Assembly: GCF_963678635.1 (NCBI RefSeq)
Contig: NC_087067.1
Location: 35,975,966-36,039,965, forward strand
Source: Symsagittifera roscoffensis
Taxonomy: Eukaryota; Xenacoelomorpha; Acoela; Convolutidae
DNA length: 64,000 nucleotides
Direction: 5' to 3'
Shown here in pieces: positions 20,061-34,100 of the stretch. Made by a program: the position numbers and the translations under genes. Below the pieces are notes generated by a model. That model saw nothing but the letters and a program-made list of their open reading frames with translations. It did not search any database and was not told where the DNA came from. Each line of letters starts with the position of its first letter. The stretch's first letter is position 1.

Positions 20061-21939
20061 TTTGTTCTAATGATCCACGCTAAATCAGACGCCCCAAAAA
20101 AAAACGTCACATGCGTTCAATTGAGATAAAACATAAAGATTATTTTTTGCAGGTGATTCGTGCTGCATGAAGATTGCATGAAAATTTGTTGCATTCTGGG
20201 ATGTATTGATTTTTGTCAATTGATTGGCTTTAAAGCTTATTTTTTGAGCAAAAATGAAGCTGCCTGTTTTTGGTTATTTAAACTAAAATTTTACCCAAAA
20301 GATCATGTAATAATTACGCATGTGATTGACAACCGTTAGTAAGTCGGAACATAGACTTTTTTCAGTTAAACAACTTGTCCAGCTGAATCACTAAAACATA
20401 ATCTCAATTCTGATTTTTTCACCAACCAACTGAAACATTTTGATCAAGCCCCAACTGAAACATTTTGCTCTATTTGTAGTTTGTTTTTAATGTTGGTTGT
20501 AAAATAACCAATTCCGGTTTGGTAAAAAATCAATTTTTTCGGTTAGATTCCCTGGCCTGAAACAAAAATTATTTCATAAGCGTTTTTTTTTTATCAAAAA
20601 AGTTCTAACTTGACCTTCAAACTGCTTAAAATTTACATAAATCGTTATTAAACTCAATAAAAAATATTTAATTTTGTTTTGAATGATTTCTGAAGTTTTT
20701 GTTTTTCCATGAAAAAATGTTTGTCATAGATAAAAATAGTATAATGAGCTTTTTTTCATCCGATTAAAATTACTTTTTTTTATGACTAAAAATTTTCAAA
20801 AGCGCCGATTAGAAAATGAATGTGTAATAAAAATCTTTACCATTTTGAAGTTAAAGTGTATGTTCTGAAGGGAAGCGTGTTCTCAGTTTTGAATGTAAAA
20901 AAGTTTCGACATTAAGAATTTCTGTTCAGCTATTTTTGGCTTTGTTACCGCTTGGTTAGTTTTGTTCCGATGCTAAGTTTATTATTAGTTTTAATTTTGA
21001 ACAAAAATTGGCATGAAGAGTTTGTGTTCAGGTACTTTTGGCTTTCTTACCGCTTGGTTAGTTTTCTTCCTATGCTGATTTTTCATTCTACTGACTGGAA
21101 TTTTTTTCCTTCAAATATCTTCATTCATTTCGATAGATCTGGTTGTATCGCAAGTGATGCGAAACTCAGCTTCGTCTCTGTGTAAAAATTTTGCTGCTTG
21201 CATTGCGAATCGGTACTATTGTCATTGTTTTTTTTTGTGTTATTGAGTTTCCAAATTAAGTTTAAACACTTTTACACCTTTCTTTCATTGGTTGAAGTTA
21301 AGTCTAAGAGTTTTAGCCTAATTTGTACTAAAAAAAAGGAAAAAACTACATGTTTTTATCTCGATTTTTTCAATTGACACAATAGACTGCACAATTTAAT
21401 AAATTTTCATCAACGAGGAACATAACGGCTCAGAGATTTTGATTTCAGGTATCTGATTTTCAAACGCCAAATACGTTTTATAATCAAACGTTTAGTCTCG
21501 TCGAGTAATGATAAATAATTTTGAATCATACTCAGCCGTGATCATCAATCATTGAACTTTTGAGCTATGGGTACAAGCTTGTCAGTTTGATTTCGATCTG
21601 CAAAATTACTTCTGGATATCGAGAAAAAATTGGGCTGAATGTTTTTTGTTTTTCAGGACAATTTTTTTGTTTTTTGTTTTACCAATTTAGAGTGAAGAGA
21701 TCAATGGAAGGTCTCGAAATGGAAATGAAGGTCTAAATTCAAGGCAGAAAAGAGGCTAAATTTTGATTTGATCTGACATAAGCTAGTTCATACGCTGAAA
21801 TGAGCGCCTTTAAGAGTTTTTTCGTGACTTTTTCATTACCAGTCGGCTATTCTTTTTTTATAATCATTCCGAGTGTTCTTATTCAGTGATTCGTTATACT
21901 GAATGCTTTCACGTTTTGTTCAATCAAGTCGATGCATTT
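20061..21939. other. Upstream flank of the SETDB1-like gene
   Basis: No coding block I can support. Contents: a ~56-bp direct duplication (20925-20981 and 21026-21080, sharing ACCGCTTGGTTAGTTTT) and a palindromic SINE-tail motif at 21146-21183. The first non-coding exon and promoter of SETDB1 may be here but are not identifiable. Confidence 0.4.
21146..21183 (+). repeat. Palindromic SINE-tail motif
   Basis: TATCGCAAGTGATGCGAAAC followed by CAGCTTCGTCTCTGTGT. One of the best-preserved copies of the recurrent tail motif. Confidence 0.65.
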
Positions 21940-22104
21940 ATGACAGAGAGTTTTTCTCTGAAGGTTGATTTTTTTCCTGCAGTAAGGTCTGATCAAAAGC
22001 AAGTTTGTGTTTACAGCGCCAGAAGAGAGAATTTTGAAAGCACATATGAACAGGCTATGGAAATGTGTGACGAAGCTCAACAGATTGAAAGTGTTGTCAA
22101 CCGG
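21940..22104 (+). CDS. SETDB1: SETDB1 exon 1 (first visible coding exon)
   Basis: Encodes a charged helical segment. An ATG at 21940 is the best visible start. Alternatively the exon starts after a strong acceptor at 21982 (TTTTTTTCCTGCAG) or after 21886, with the true start upstream. It ends at CGG|GTAAGT. Confidence 0.65.
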
Positions 22105-25100
22105 GTAAGTTCAAATGGTAATCATAGACTTTTATTTGTAAGCTCTATCTGAAGGCCTTAAACTGCAATGAATATGAAAAGTTGGCTCCATTCTCCTAGC
22201 CCTTAACAACACAAACATTTCCGTTTTCAGGATATCTCCCTTCTATTATGACTGATTGATACGAACTAAAGTAAGGATTAAAACATGTAACTGTTTAGAA
22301 TTTTTTAATCAGCGTGTCATTTTCACGATTTAAAAAAAAACAATTGTTAAATAAATATAGAAATCTTGATCTATGTACCTGTGTGGTAAAGGTGGAAGGG
22401 GGGTTGTGAAAATACTTCGGATGTACAAATTCGAGTTTATTTTAGGCTCAACGTTTTCTCCGAGAGCATGACTGAACGGTTGGAACAATGCACCCAAAAG
22501 ATACACGACTTGGAGAATACAAAACTCTTCCAAGGTATGTTTTCCTGCGATTATCGTCAATCGGCAAATAATTGACAAAAAAATGTGATTATTCTGCATG
22601 AGGAAAATGAGGAATATGAAGAAAATGAGGAATATAGCCAAGTGACGATTTTTTGTCGGCTCAAGGGTCATTTTGTGTTTTCGACATCTTTGTTTAGGGG
22701 CAATTCTAGGAGTTTCGCTGGCCTGATTGATCATTAATTGGCTTTTTAAATAGACCAAAAAGATTTTTGAAGCTCTCCTATGACATTAACATGAGCAAAC
22801 ATACCAAAAATGATGTTTTTTTCAAATTTAGTGCATATACACGAAAAAACGCCTTTAGAAAAATCTATGTTAGCCGACCAGTGCTGATTTAATTTATCCG
22901 GAAAAAACGAAGGAAACTTGAAAATTAAAACACATTTTTCTCAAAAAGATGAAGACAAATCTTGCTTAGAATTTTAGCAGAACTTGCCATGATGCAATTC
23001 ATTGGGGCCCAGTTTAAGCGAAATTCGGTCCTAAAGTTGTTGGTCAAATCTACATGTTCAATTGACAAAAATATATAGAAGAGAGTCTCTTATGTAGCGC
23101 AATAAACAAAGTTTAAGAAGGGTACAATCTTCAAAATTTTGCGCAAAATGTTAAGTAAACTTTTTTCAAATAACAAACTGGTATTTTAAATTTTGTGACA
23201 TTGTTTGGCTGCCAAACAAAAATATATTCGTTAATACAAAATTGAAACAGTATAAAATCCTCTTAAAGTTTGCTGGATGACCTAAGAGGCTCACTTTGAT
23301 TTAGTTCTGTAAGACAAGTTGTTAACTAGGATAAAGTCTACGTTCCGAAATGACAACTCTGACAAAAAACAGTTGGAAAGTTTTGAGAGTTTCATGATTC
23401 TGTTACATTTTACATGTTTTTATAAAACTAACCCAATTAAAAAAGATAGCCTATTACTTTTTTTCAAATTAGTATGGTTTTTTTCTGCTTGGTGTTATAA
23501 AAAGATCTGAACGAAAAACAAGAACATGGAAAATTTCGAAAATCATAGTAAAACGACAAATTGGGCAGCTTTTTTCGAAAAAAAAGACTATAAAAACAAA
23601 ATAAAAATCTTTAAAAAACCATTAAACTTACAGAATTTTTTCATTGGCAGAAGTTTTTTGAATTTTTGATTCCCTAAATAGCGCCAGAAACACTCCAAAA
23701 ATATTAATATGAGTGGTAGCTGAATTTGCGTAGAAAAAAAATTTGAACACTCGAATTTTCAATTGTTGGAACAAAAGCTGTGAAAAAGGTTTTTTTTCCG
23801 CTGGAAAGTCTGAAAATGGAGATCCATTTTCGAAGCCAAACGTCACTCACACTTTTTCGAATTTTCGTAATTTGAACCGGTAGTTTTGACAGAAATTTTG
23901 ATTGGTCAAAGAAAGCCTAAAAGATCCGTTCTTTTTCGAATTATTTGGGCCCGGTTGCCGAAAAATAGTATGCACCATATTAGTTCTATTAACGTTTTTA
24001 GTAAGTTTTGTCATTTTTTTTCTTTTTCATTTTTTCAGGATAATTTGAATCAGCGCTGTAGTACTAAATGGATAAACCAGCCTTGCAAGCGAGCGTTAAA
24101 AACACCCAGTAGTAATTTTTTGAATGACAACATTGGGTTAAGATAGGATTTTTCTCTTAGAACTCAATTGAGTCATACTTGAATGACAACTTCTGTTTTC
24201 TTTAGAGATGCGCAGGACTGACATGGAAATGGAAGCTATGTTTAAGGTAAGCAATCTCAAGATTGACTTTAAATTGAGTTCTTATTTGAGAAATCCGACC
24301 ATGATAAAGTTCTCTGAATGATGAAATTCATCACATTGGACAATTAATTGTTCAGGAGCGCCAATTCGTAGCATTTTAAAACCAATAATTAAACTGCCGT
24401 TAAGCTCGATGAAATGAAAAAATTGACTAAGCAATGCTTAGCTACCAAAGGAACATGACTTAGCTCATGAACAAATCTAGATGAAATGCTTCTTGGATTC
24501 AATAAATCCTTATTAGACCAAATCAAATAACCCTTAGATAAATCCAAGAAGAATTGCTGTGACGCGATCTTCGCGATCAGTTGCCGCAATGCTTTTGTTT
24601 GTGTTTTAGCACGACTCTGATTTCTCACCAGTTATGACGACCGAATATGGCGAATTTGGATCAGTTGACGTGTGGCTATCGAGCTGTTCAAAAAATAAAA
24701 ACGTGCTTTTGTATTCGAGGTAAATAAATTGGCGATGAATTATTATACTAGGCAAATATTGGTAAAAATTTTCGGAATATTTTTTGTAAAAACAACAATA
24801 TTAGGGATTCGGACCACATAATTGATCATTTGGCATAGACAGTGGCAACGCACAGCAAATAATATGTTTTTTGAGGTCCGGTATTTGACGCCTGTAGTTG
24901 CTGACAGTTTTATGAGTGGACCTTTCGTTTGCTTTAGCGTGACTGGGCAGCCAATTCACAAGAATGATTTCGTTCTAGTGGAGAAGTTTTCCAAGAAGCA
25001 GTCTAATGGCAAATCTTTTTGGAAGTACGCTAAGAAAAACACAGCACATCTCAACACCAAAAATCAGGTAATTTCCATTCGTTTTACAGGTTTCATTTAG

Positions 25101-28100
25101 GACTCTGAAAAAATTGGTCCTTGGGAATTAAAATTTATAATTTTAAGTTTTTTATTAGTCGATTTATACTGATAAAGACCAAAAATTTGTTCTATTCCAT
25201 TTTTTTGGAGAACAGCCATTATTATCCCCATGATTTTTGCAATTGTTAGCTTTTGTTGAAAACTCTTTTACATCCGTACATGACTGGCCAAGTTCCCCAT
25301 AATATTGATGGACACATATCCTGTTTACCTCCCCCTTGCTAAACTTTTTGATCAACTCATGATTTCGTGTCATGTCAAACCTTTTCAGAACGTCTACGAG
25401 TTGCAACCAGCTATCAACATCGACCGCCTTGACCTGGATGGTTCTCTTGTCCCCAAAATGCCAGCAAAGGAGGAGTCTGCTTTTGTTTTATCCTCGCGAC
25501 TTGCATTCCCTAAGCCATGCCACCCAGTAATGAGCATTTAGGTTTTAAAACATAGTAATAATTAGGAAAAAGCAGGAGTAGATTTAGGGGGGGGGGGCGG
25601 CGGACGCCCTCCCTCCTCAGGGACTCGACCCCCTGCCGACCCAAAGGGTCCCCCTTTTTAATATTTTGAGATATCCATTTTTGGTGACGCACCCCTAATA
25701 TTTTCAAAAGTTTGGTCAAAATTTTCTAAAAAGTTAAGAACGCGTTTTTTGGCCTGTTTTTCAAAATTGTGCCTGCGGCGCACAAAATTTTACCAAAGCA
25801 GGGTCTTTTTAGTGCTTTGGGAGAGCTCGAAAAATCAATTCGGTCGATCGGTCGACCTAAAAAAAGATCGACAAAGTTTTCGAAAATTTTTGATTATCCG
25901 CCCCCCTGGAGAAAATCCTAGATCCACCCCTGGGAAAAAGCGAAGTCTTTTGCTTCTTTAACTTTCATTAATTAGAGTTAAGAAACTTATTGTTGTCAAT
26001 TTTTGTTTTTTTTTCACGGAAAAATCTTAAAACTGAATCACGCTCAAGTTTGATTTTTCGCGGTTGAGTTATGATTTCTTATCAAGTTGAAATCAATTTC
26101 ATTTATTATAAAAAGACAAATCATGCTTTCCAATTACCCAATTACGAAAGTTTAAATGTCGCGAGCAGTGTGATAGACTTTTAGTGTCGAAAATGGATAT
26201 CATTTTTCAAATTTTCAAGCGGAAAAAAAATATCTATTTACCCGGGTTGACATTCAGTTTTCATAAAAAGAAAAATGCTTGTCATACAATTTCGTACAAT
26301 TCCGTACATACTTAAAATTGTAGGAAAACTCTGCGATAAGCAGTTTTTTTTAATTGAAAATTATATGACAAGCATTTTTCCATAAACAAAAAGTTATTAT
26401 TTTTGGAGTTTTTTAAAATATTTTTGTGTTTTAGCCGAAAACACAATGACCAGGCATTTTCTTTCACAAGTAACCCACTTGGTTGAAGGGAGGTAATCTC
26501 ATAGATACTCGGAACTTGAGTAAAAACTGTCAGATAGAATTTTACAGATCACTCAGAACTATGAATAAAAGCCTCAAACTGGTAGAAAATTTTGTCCTGA
26601 TTTTTTTTGACATTTGAAGTGTATCTTATAGTGTAAAAAACACTAAGCTTTCAAATTTGGATTTGCACAAGTTTTTCAGGTTGTTTTTTTATAGTTTGAA
26701 AAATTCAGCCTGGACTACATTAACAAAAAAATCTTTACATGCAATTTTTTTTGAGCATGAAATTGATATTGCAACTGAAAATTAAAAAAAAAATCCTTGA
26801 AATCTGGTTTGTTATTTCGGATTTTTTTATGCAGCGCAGTAGAAAACGCTTTTCAAACTCTTTTCCGTATGGAAATTGTATGATAAACATTTTTTCCATA
26901 CACTCCGTGTGCGAAATTGTACGATATTTTTTCATTTAATGAATTATACGCTTTTGTTTTATGGAATTGTAGGACAAGGTTTTTTGTGTATGGAGGTCAA
27001 ACCGAGTACGCAATTTTTTATGATTAGGTTAGCTTTATGAAAACATGTTTAAATTAAAAGAATCATGAAATTGTCAAAACCTTCCAATTGATTTCTATCA
27101 AAATTGTTAAATGAAATTCAGTCGAGACAAACGTATAAACATTTTGTTAGACCTAATTTTTCAGTGCTTTTTTCAAACTACTTAAAGGCTGGTTTTGTCT
27201 CAATTTGGTTAGCTTACCATGCTTTGTTTCTGATGTATTGTAAATGGTGCGATGTTCTGCATCTCCTTCGAGGGAAAATCTGCACTCCGAGGAAAATCAT
27301 GAATCCGCCTCTATTTCTTAATAATCATTGAGAACAGCCATGAATCATTTTCTTAAATAAATTTTAGTGCCAAATATAAAATTTACAAAAATTGTAAAAA
27401 ACAATTTACAATATTATTATTTACTTCAAAAAACATGAAAGGTACTTTTTCGAGGATTAAAATTTTTTGCTTTTTTTTTAGAAGTTATTTCGTTTACCTT
27501 AATTGTAGTCGGGGGTAAATACTACCAAAGTATTAACTTGCTACTATAAACCAGCCAAAAAAAAACCAGCGGTTGCCAAAAACGTATATCACTTTTTGCT
27601 GGTTTAATTACGCTGCTCGTTGTAGGTTGCTTATATTTTCGGCTGGTTTATCCCCGCTCGAATGGTCATTTCAAAATCAATTTATTTCATTGGCGTCCAT
27701 ACCGATACCAACGCTGTTTTAAATGCTCATCAATTTGTTCCCAGTCCACCTACAAGATTGGTCAGTCAGTGCTTGTTCGAATACGGAGCGACGAGGATGA
27801 TGAGAGGTTTCTGAAGTTGTCAATCGCTGTTCGAAACGAGCTTCGTGAAGTGTTCAAAAAGGCAATCGTTGCTGATTTGCCATCTGAGGACAACGAAAAT
27901 AGGTAATTGGGAGTAGTCCTTTTGCTTTTTATCTGCTTTTTTAGATTTTCAACACAATTATCAAGTCTGTAAAAATGCAAGTGGCAAGGTTTAAGCAGTG
28001 TCAGATATATTAATCCAATCTAGAAAAAGTATGACCTACGATGTGTCAGAGATGAAGACGTAGCTGGTTGGAAGCTATAGTTGAAAAGAATTATAGATTA

Positions 28101-31100
28101 TTTTTCTGACTGGGAAAGCCTCGATTTTAAGAGCATTTTTTTTCACATAAGCGGAGCTCAATCGGAAATTTTTTCTGAACAGTTGAGTTCAGCTTCTGTC
28201 ATAGTTTCTGTTTTGGTATGTTTTAAGAGCGTAATTTGTATTGGTAAAATGAAAATAATGTTATTGCTGCCTGTATGTGGTACAAGACAGGGAACCTGGC
28301 TCAGTGGTTAATTTCAAATAAAACATTCTGTCACTACCTGGGGTCGATCTAAGGCCCAGAGTCACTTTGGGCGTTCGATCGGCCCCAGGTAGTGACAGAA
28401 GTTTTTATTTAGTATATCTGGAGAAAAAAACCACCCGAGCACAAACATTGCGTCGTTTTATGGTCGAACAAATTTGGTTGTTGTTGACGGTGGTGTGACA
28501 TGAGAAACTGCACGGTAGAGTAAAACTTAGACATATTCGATAGTTATGGCAAAAAAAATTTTCTGTTAATTTATTACCAAGAATTCGCTGGAAAAAGCTT
28601 GAAAGCTGTGGAGTAAAACAATAGTTTCTCTGCCTGATCTTTACGGCTTAATTACTCGCTTTGCTCATGAAATGAATCTTGCTCGCTTGCTTTTTTTCCT
28701 GAAATTAGATTTAAAAAAACTTTAAACAGATTTTTTGGCACTTAAATCAAATCTGAAAATGCTTTAAAATGATATGTCACTAAAACATTTTACCCATTCC
28801 GATGCTTATTTTTGGTAGTTGTTTCGCATAGAAAACAAAAAACAAACTAACTGAAACACATTTGAAGACACAGTTGCCTCTTTTTCAGTGGTCGGATCAA
28901 TAGTAATTTCAAGCATCTAGCATTGATTTGTTTTGCTGCGTTTTTGTCTTATGATGACTGCATCTTCAAATTTCTGTGTATCTTGTTAGACTCATATCTG
29001 TACAAAAATCTGCATCCTCATTTGGCGCGACATGAATTTGGTGGGCTCCAAATTTGTTCATTTTTAACTCGAGGCAGCCTAATTTGGATTTTCTGAGTAG
29101 TCTGATTTGGTTTTTGTTTTGTGTTTTTCAAGTGTGAGGTCGCAAATCAAGTACTAATTTGGTTTAAATCAAGTGAAATAAATTATGAAATTTTTTGTGA
29201 TGAGTGTGGAACCTACCGTTGAAAAGAAAATTAGATTATTTTTTTGACAGGGAAAGCCTCGATTTTAGAGTAATTTTTTTAACATAAGCCGAGCTCAATT
29301 GGAAACTTTTTCTGAACAGTTGAGTTCAGCTTCTGTCATAGTTTCTGTTTCTTGACGGATTTTATTGCGTAATTTATATTGGTAAAGTGAAAATATAGTT
29401 AATACTGCCTCTATGTGGTACAAAACCGGGAACCTGGCTCAGTGGTTAAATTCAGATAAATCATGGTGACACTACCATGGGTCGATTCAAGGCCCAGAGT
29501 CACTTTGGGCGCTAGATCGGCCCCAGCCAGTGACAGAAGTTTTTATTTAAGGTTAAGATATTCAAAAGTCAAAAGTATAATTAGAACAAGAGTAGCCGGT
29601 CGCCCAGAAAATTCCGACCAGAATAAGAAAACTAAACAAAAACTGCTCGTATCAGATGGAAACTCAGAATTTTTCGACTGCATTTTTAATGTATATGGAG
29701 TACAATTAACTTTTAGAAAATTCGTGACATTTAAAAACTGATAAAAACAAACTTAATAAAATACAATCTCCGCTGAAGCGTGAATAGCATGAATTATATC
29801 GCGCGTTAATTGACCCACGTTGGCTATCTTAAAACCCCATAACTTCACAAAAAATGATCTCAGATGAATTTTTTTTTAGTTTGAGCTCAGGACAACAATT
29901 TTTCTTTTATAAAAAAATCCGTCAAAAATTGCTAGATGAAATGTCGAAGTATATCTGGAGAAAAAAAACAACCGAGCACAAACATTGCGTCGTTTTATGT
30001 TAGAACAACTTGGTTGTTGTTGAGCGTGGTGTGACATGAGGACCTGCACGGTAGAGTAAAACTTAGACATATTCGATAGTTATGGCAAAAAAAATTTTTC
30101 TGTTAATTTATAGAATGCGCTGAAAAACTTTGAAAGCTGTGGAGTAAATCAAAAGTTTCTCTGCCTAATCTTTACGGCTTAGTTACTCGCTTTGCTCCTG
30201 AAATGAATCTTGCTCGCTTGCTTTTTTTTCCTGAAATAAGATTTGAAAAAATTTTAAACAGATTTTTTGGCATTCAAATTAAATCTGAAAATGCGTTGAA
30301 ATCATTAGTCACTAAAACATTTGACCCATTCCGATGCTTATTTTTGGTGGTTGTTTCGCATAGAAAAAAAAACTATGTGAAACACATTTGAAGACACAGT
30401 TGCCTCTTTTTCAGTGGTCGGAATAATAGTAATTTCAAGCATCTAGCATTGATTTGTTTTTTCTGCTTTTTTGTCTTATGATGACTGCATCTTCAAATTT
30501 CTGTGTATTTTGTTAGACTCATATCTGTACAAAAATCTGCATCCTCATTTGGCGCGACATGGATTCGGTGGGTTCCATATTTTTTCACTTTTTAACTCGA
30601 GGCAACCTAATTTGGATTTTCTGAATAGTCTGATTTGGTTTTTTGTTGTGTTTTTAAGTGTGAGGTCGCAATTCAAGTACTAATTTGTTTTAAATCAAGT
30701 GAAATAAATTATGAATATTTTGTGATAAGTGTGCTCAGATTTTAGTTTTAAAAAATAGCTTCTGGAAACATATCCTTAGTTTAAATTTTACCGCATCCTT
30801 GTCCTGAAAAATACAAGTCTAGTCATCAAAGGAACCTCTTTAACTCTTGTTGTTCTGTTTTTTTTTAAATGTTTTTCCGTCAATTGATATCTTAGAAAGT
30901 AGAACATAATTGAATCTGATTTTGATTGTACGCTTAAAACCTTTATATCTTGGCATTATTCATACATGTTTTACTATACGATGTTGTCCATCAAAGATAA
31001 CTAGAGAAAAATTGATGATTTAAGCTATCTGAAAAAGATATTTGAGAATTGATAATAGATGAATTTTTGTTATTAGAGATTTTGTCCTGTAGCATTTCTT

Positions 31101-34100
31101 TATTTACACTCGTGATCAGCGTAGTGTAGTACTACGAACTTTCTGTTTTTCTAACCTAACTCTTAAAAAAAGTGAGTTAGGTTTGTTGATCAAGAAAGGC
31201 AAGTTTGTTGATCTTTAAGACCAAACAAAATTCGCCCTGTGATAAGTAATCTCAACATTAACACTGCTTTGAACAAAAGCGAACAACAGCGAGAAAACGG
31301 AAAATATTGCTCTAAAAGGGCTTAAAAAATTGCACAATGAAAAGAACAAAGGCAAGAGTAATAAGGCACGTTTGTTAATAGGGCAAGCAAATTTTTTATT
31401 ACTCTTGCCTTTGTTCTTTCCATTTTGCATTTTTTTAAGCCGTTTTAGAGCATTTTTTCCGTTTTCTCGCTGTTGTTCGCTTTTGTTCAAAGCAGTGTTA
31501 ATGTTGAGATTACGTATCACACGGCGCATTTTATTTGGTCTTAAAAATCAACAAAGCTAGATGAGTCAATGAAATTCCACTGTTTATGAAAATGTTTTAG
31601 AACACAAAATTGTATTCTTCAAAACAAAATTTTTAAAATAGGACGCATGGCAAAAAAAAACATACTTTACTAATTTCTGATTGCGAAATTTTCAAATACT
31701 GCCTCCAAAAATTGTTTTTAGGTGTTTAAGTTATGTAAATTGTTGTTGCAGTTGTATTTCCACTTATATGGTATAAAGTTTCTTCTGTTGTTTCTTCAAC
31801 AACTTTTAGACTTGATTGACCGTAGTTATTTTAAAATTGAAAAAAAAAACTCAAGTAAACCAAAAAGTTGACCGATAATTTTTACTCTTGCGAAAAGCAA
31901 GGGTATTGCAATCGGGTAAAAAAACTTTGTTCACAAGATGTCCATTTTCAAGATCTCCATTTCCAGCACATTGCTCGTTTAACACCTCTACGGTCACGTG
32001 ACATAGAAGTTGCAACTTTTCGATTTCAGCGGGAAAATGAACGAACTTTTTCTTCACGTTTTGTTTGTTTTCTCGGCAACTATTTGAGATACAGGGCTCA
32101 AATTTTGACGAAAGGTAAATGAAACTATTTGAAAGGGCTTAAGAAAAATCTTGTTTTGAAGGCTGAAATTAGCCAGCGTATCATAACTAGTCTTAGAGGT
32201 GCTCCTGCTATGGAAAGAACCTCACAAACGATATAAGGAAATTGAAATTTTGGGCTCAACTTAGTTTTTTGGGAAGCTGATGAGCTTGACTAACTCTTTA
32301 TGTTACGTAAAAATGACAAATAACGGAATTAACAAAGTTATTTCGGCCCAATTTTGGTCGGCTTATTTAGCGTTTGTTTTTTTTTACTGAATTTTTTAGT
32401 TATTTAATTGTTTAATTCGTTTCAAAGAACTTAAAACGCCCAAAATAAGTTTTTAAACACATTTTTTTAACGCGTTTTTCTGCAATAAAAGCTAAAGTTT
32501 TCAGTTTGAAAACTTACAAGTTTTGAAGCGATTTTTTGGATGATTTTTTTAAAAATATGTTTTGGTTTTTTTTTTCGAAGGCATGGTGGTGTCTGATTGT
32601 TTTTTGTTCTGATACTGCGTGCAGTTAGCTGACCGCAATTTAGTTTAAAAAATTTTTTCCGAGAAATTTCTTTCCAAATCCTTCCAAGGTGGTGATGGCA
32701 TATCATATTGTTCAAATGTTAAGAAAGTTTTTGTAAAATAGTCTAAAGTAGAGTTTCTGAAATAAATTTCCGTAAAAACTTGTTTTCAAATTTTGACTTG
32801 ATTGTTTTTACAACGAATACTTGGCGGTTGTTGGGGGTGTTGCTCGATATTTCCAAATATGAATGTTTCTAGTATAAATGTTTGGAAAGTTACGAAATTT
32901 TTTTTTCCCTAACTTTAATTTTTTTTATTTAAGATACAGAGCTCAAATCTTATCGGAGCCGACTTTATGTTTTTTGTTGTAGTTCAGCTAACATATTGTT
33001 GCGTATAGCCTCATATTTTTTAAGGGTGATGGAATCCGGTTAGTTTTATAGGCTTTTAAAATTTTCTGCAAAATATTTTTTGAAGTAATTGTTTGAAACT
33101 TTTGTATTCAGATTTTTGGAATTTTCAATATTCAATTTCTTTGGTTCATTTTGATATTTTTTGCAAGCAATTAAAATTTCTTTTTGATACACGTGGATTT
33201 TCCTAATGGCATGCTGTTTGTTTGTCCCTAAGGTTTTCATAGAAAGTTCTTGGTGATTTTTGGAATTTTCGGATCACAATTTTTAGACCGAAACTTAACT
33301 TTTTTGTATCCTTTCCATCTACTTGAATGAAAGGAGTTTGTTTAACCTGAATCTTTTATGTTTTTTGTAACTGAGTTCTATAAGATTTGCAACAGTTTTC
33401 CGACGATTTCCTGAAAAGTTTTCAGTTGACACTTTCTTCAAAACTCATTTAATTGTTTTTTTTCGAAAGAGCCAGATTATCTTTCTAGTGTTTGCATTAG
33501 TAATGTATTGCAGGTGGTGCGAAGCTCTGCTTCGCCTCTATCATGCTTTTTTCTTCGAATTTTGAGCTTTTAGACTTTTTGCGATCGACATTTTTTGAAC
33601 AGAAAATTAATTTGAGAAAACTGGGATCAGCAGATTTTTTCTAATTTGTTTCTAGAATTAAACAGTTTCGAAATGAAAACTCAGTTATTGGAAAATAAAA
33701 ATTGCCTTCCATCTCCTAAATGTACGATATTGTGAAACTGAAAATAAATCAAATGTCAAACCCCTCAGAAGAAACTTGAGTGGTGTGAACAATTTTTTTT
33801 CAAGACTTTTTCTGAAAAAATCACATGACTTTACCTATATGAAAGTTGGGATGTTCATAAACATGCGACTGGCGACATACAAAAATTTAAAAACTGAAAT
33901 AGAAGTATATTTTTGTATTTAAATCAAGAATTTTATCTGTATTTCATTCAATTAATGTGTTGGTGTTGCACGGGAACATAACTTCCCCTATGTGAAAGTC
34001 ATAATAAATATAAACAACGAGTTTTTGTCGGAACCTCCTGTGCTTTTTTCACAACAACCCGTTTGTCTTGAGTTTTGGTCTGTGTTCAGATAGTTCTAAT

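Noticed and set aside
22230-22269. Possible micro-exon between TTTTCAG and AAA|GTAAGG
   Set aside because: Stops occur in all three frames, so it cannot be a coding exon of SETDB1.
31215-31560. Two overlapping 76-104 aa frames on opposite strands
   Set aside because: They mirror each other because of the foldback element.
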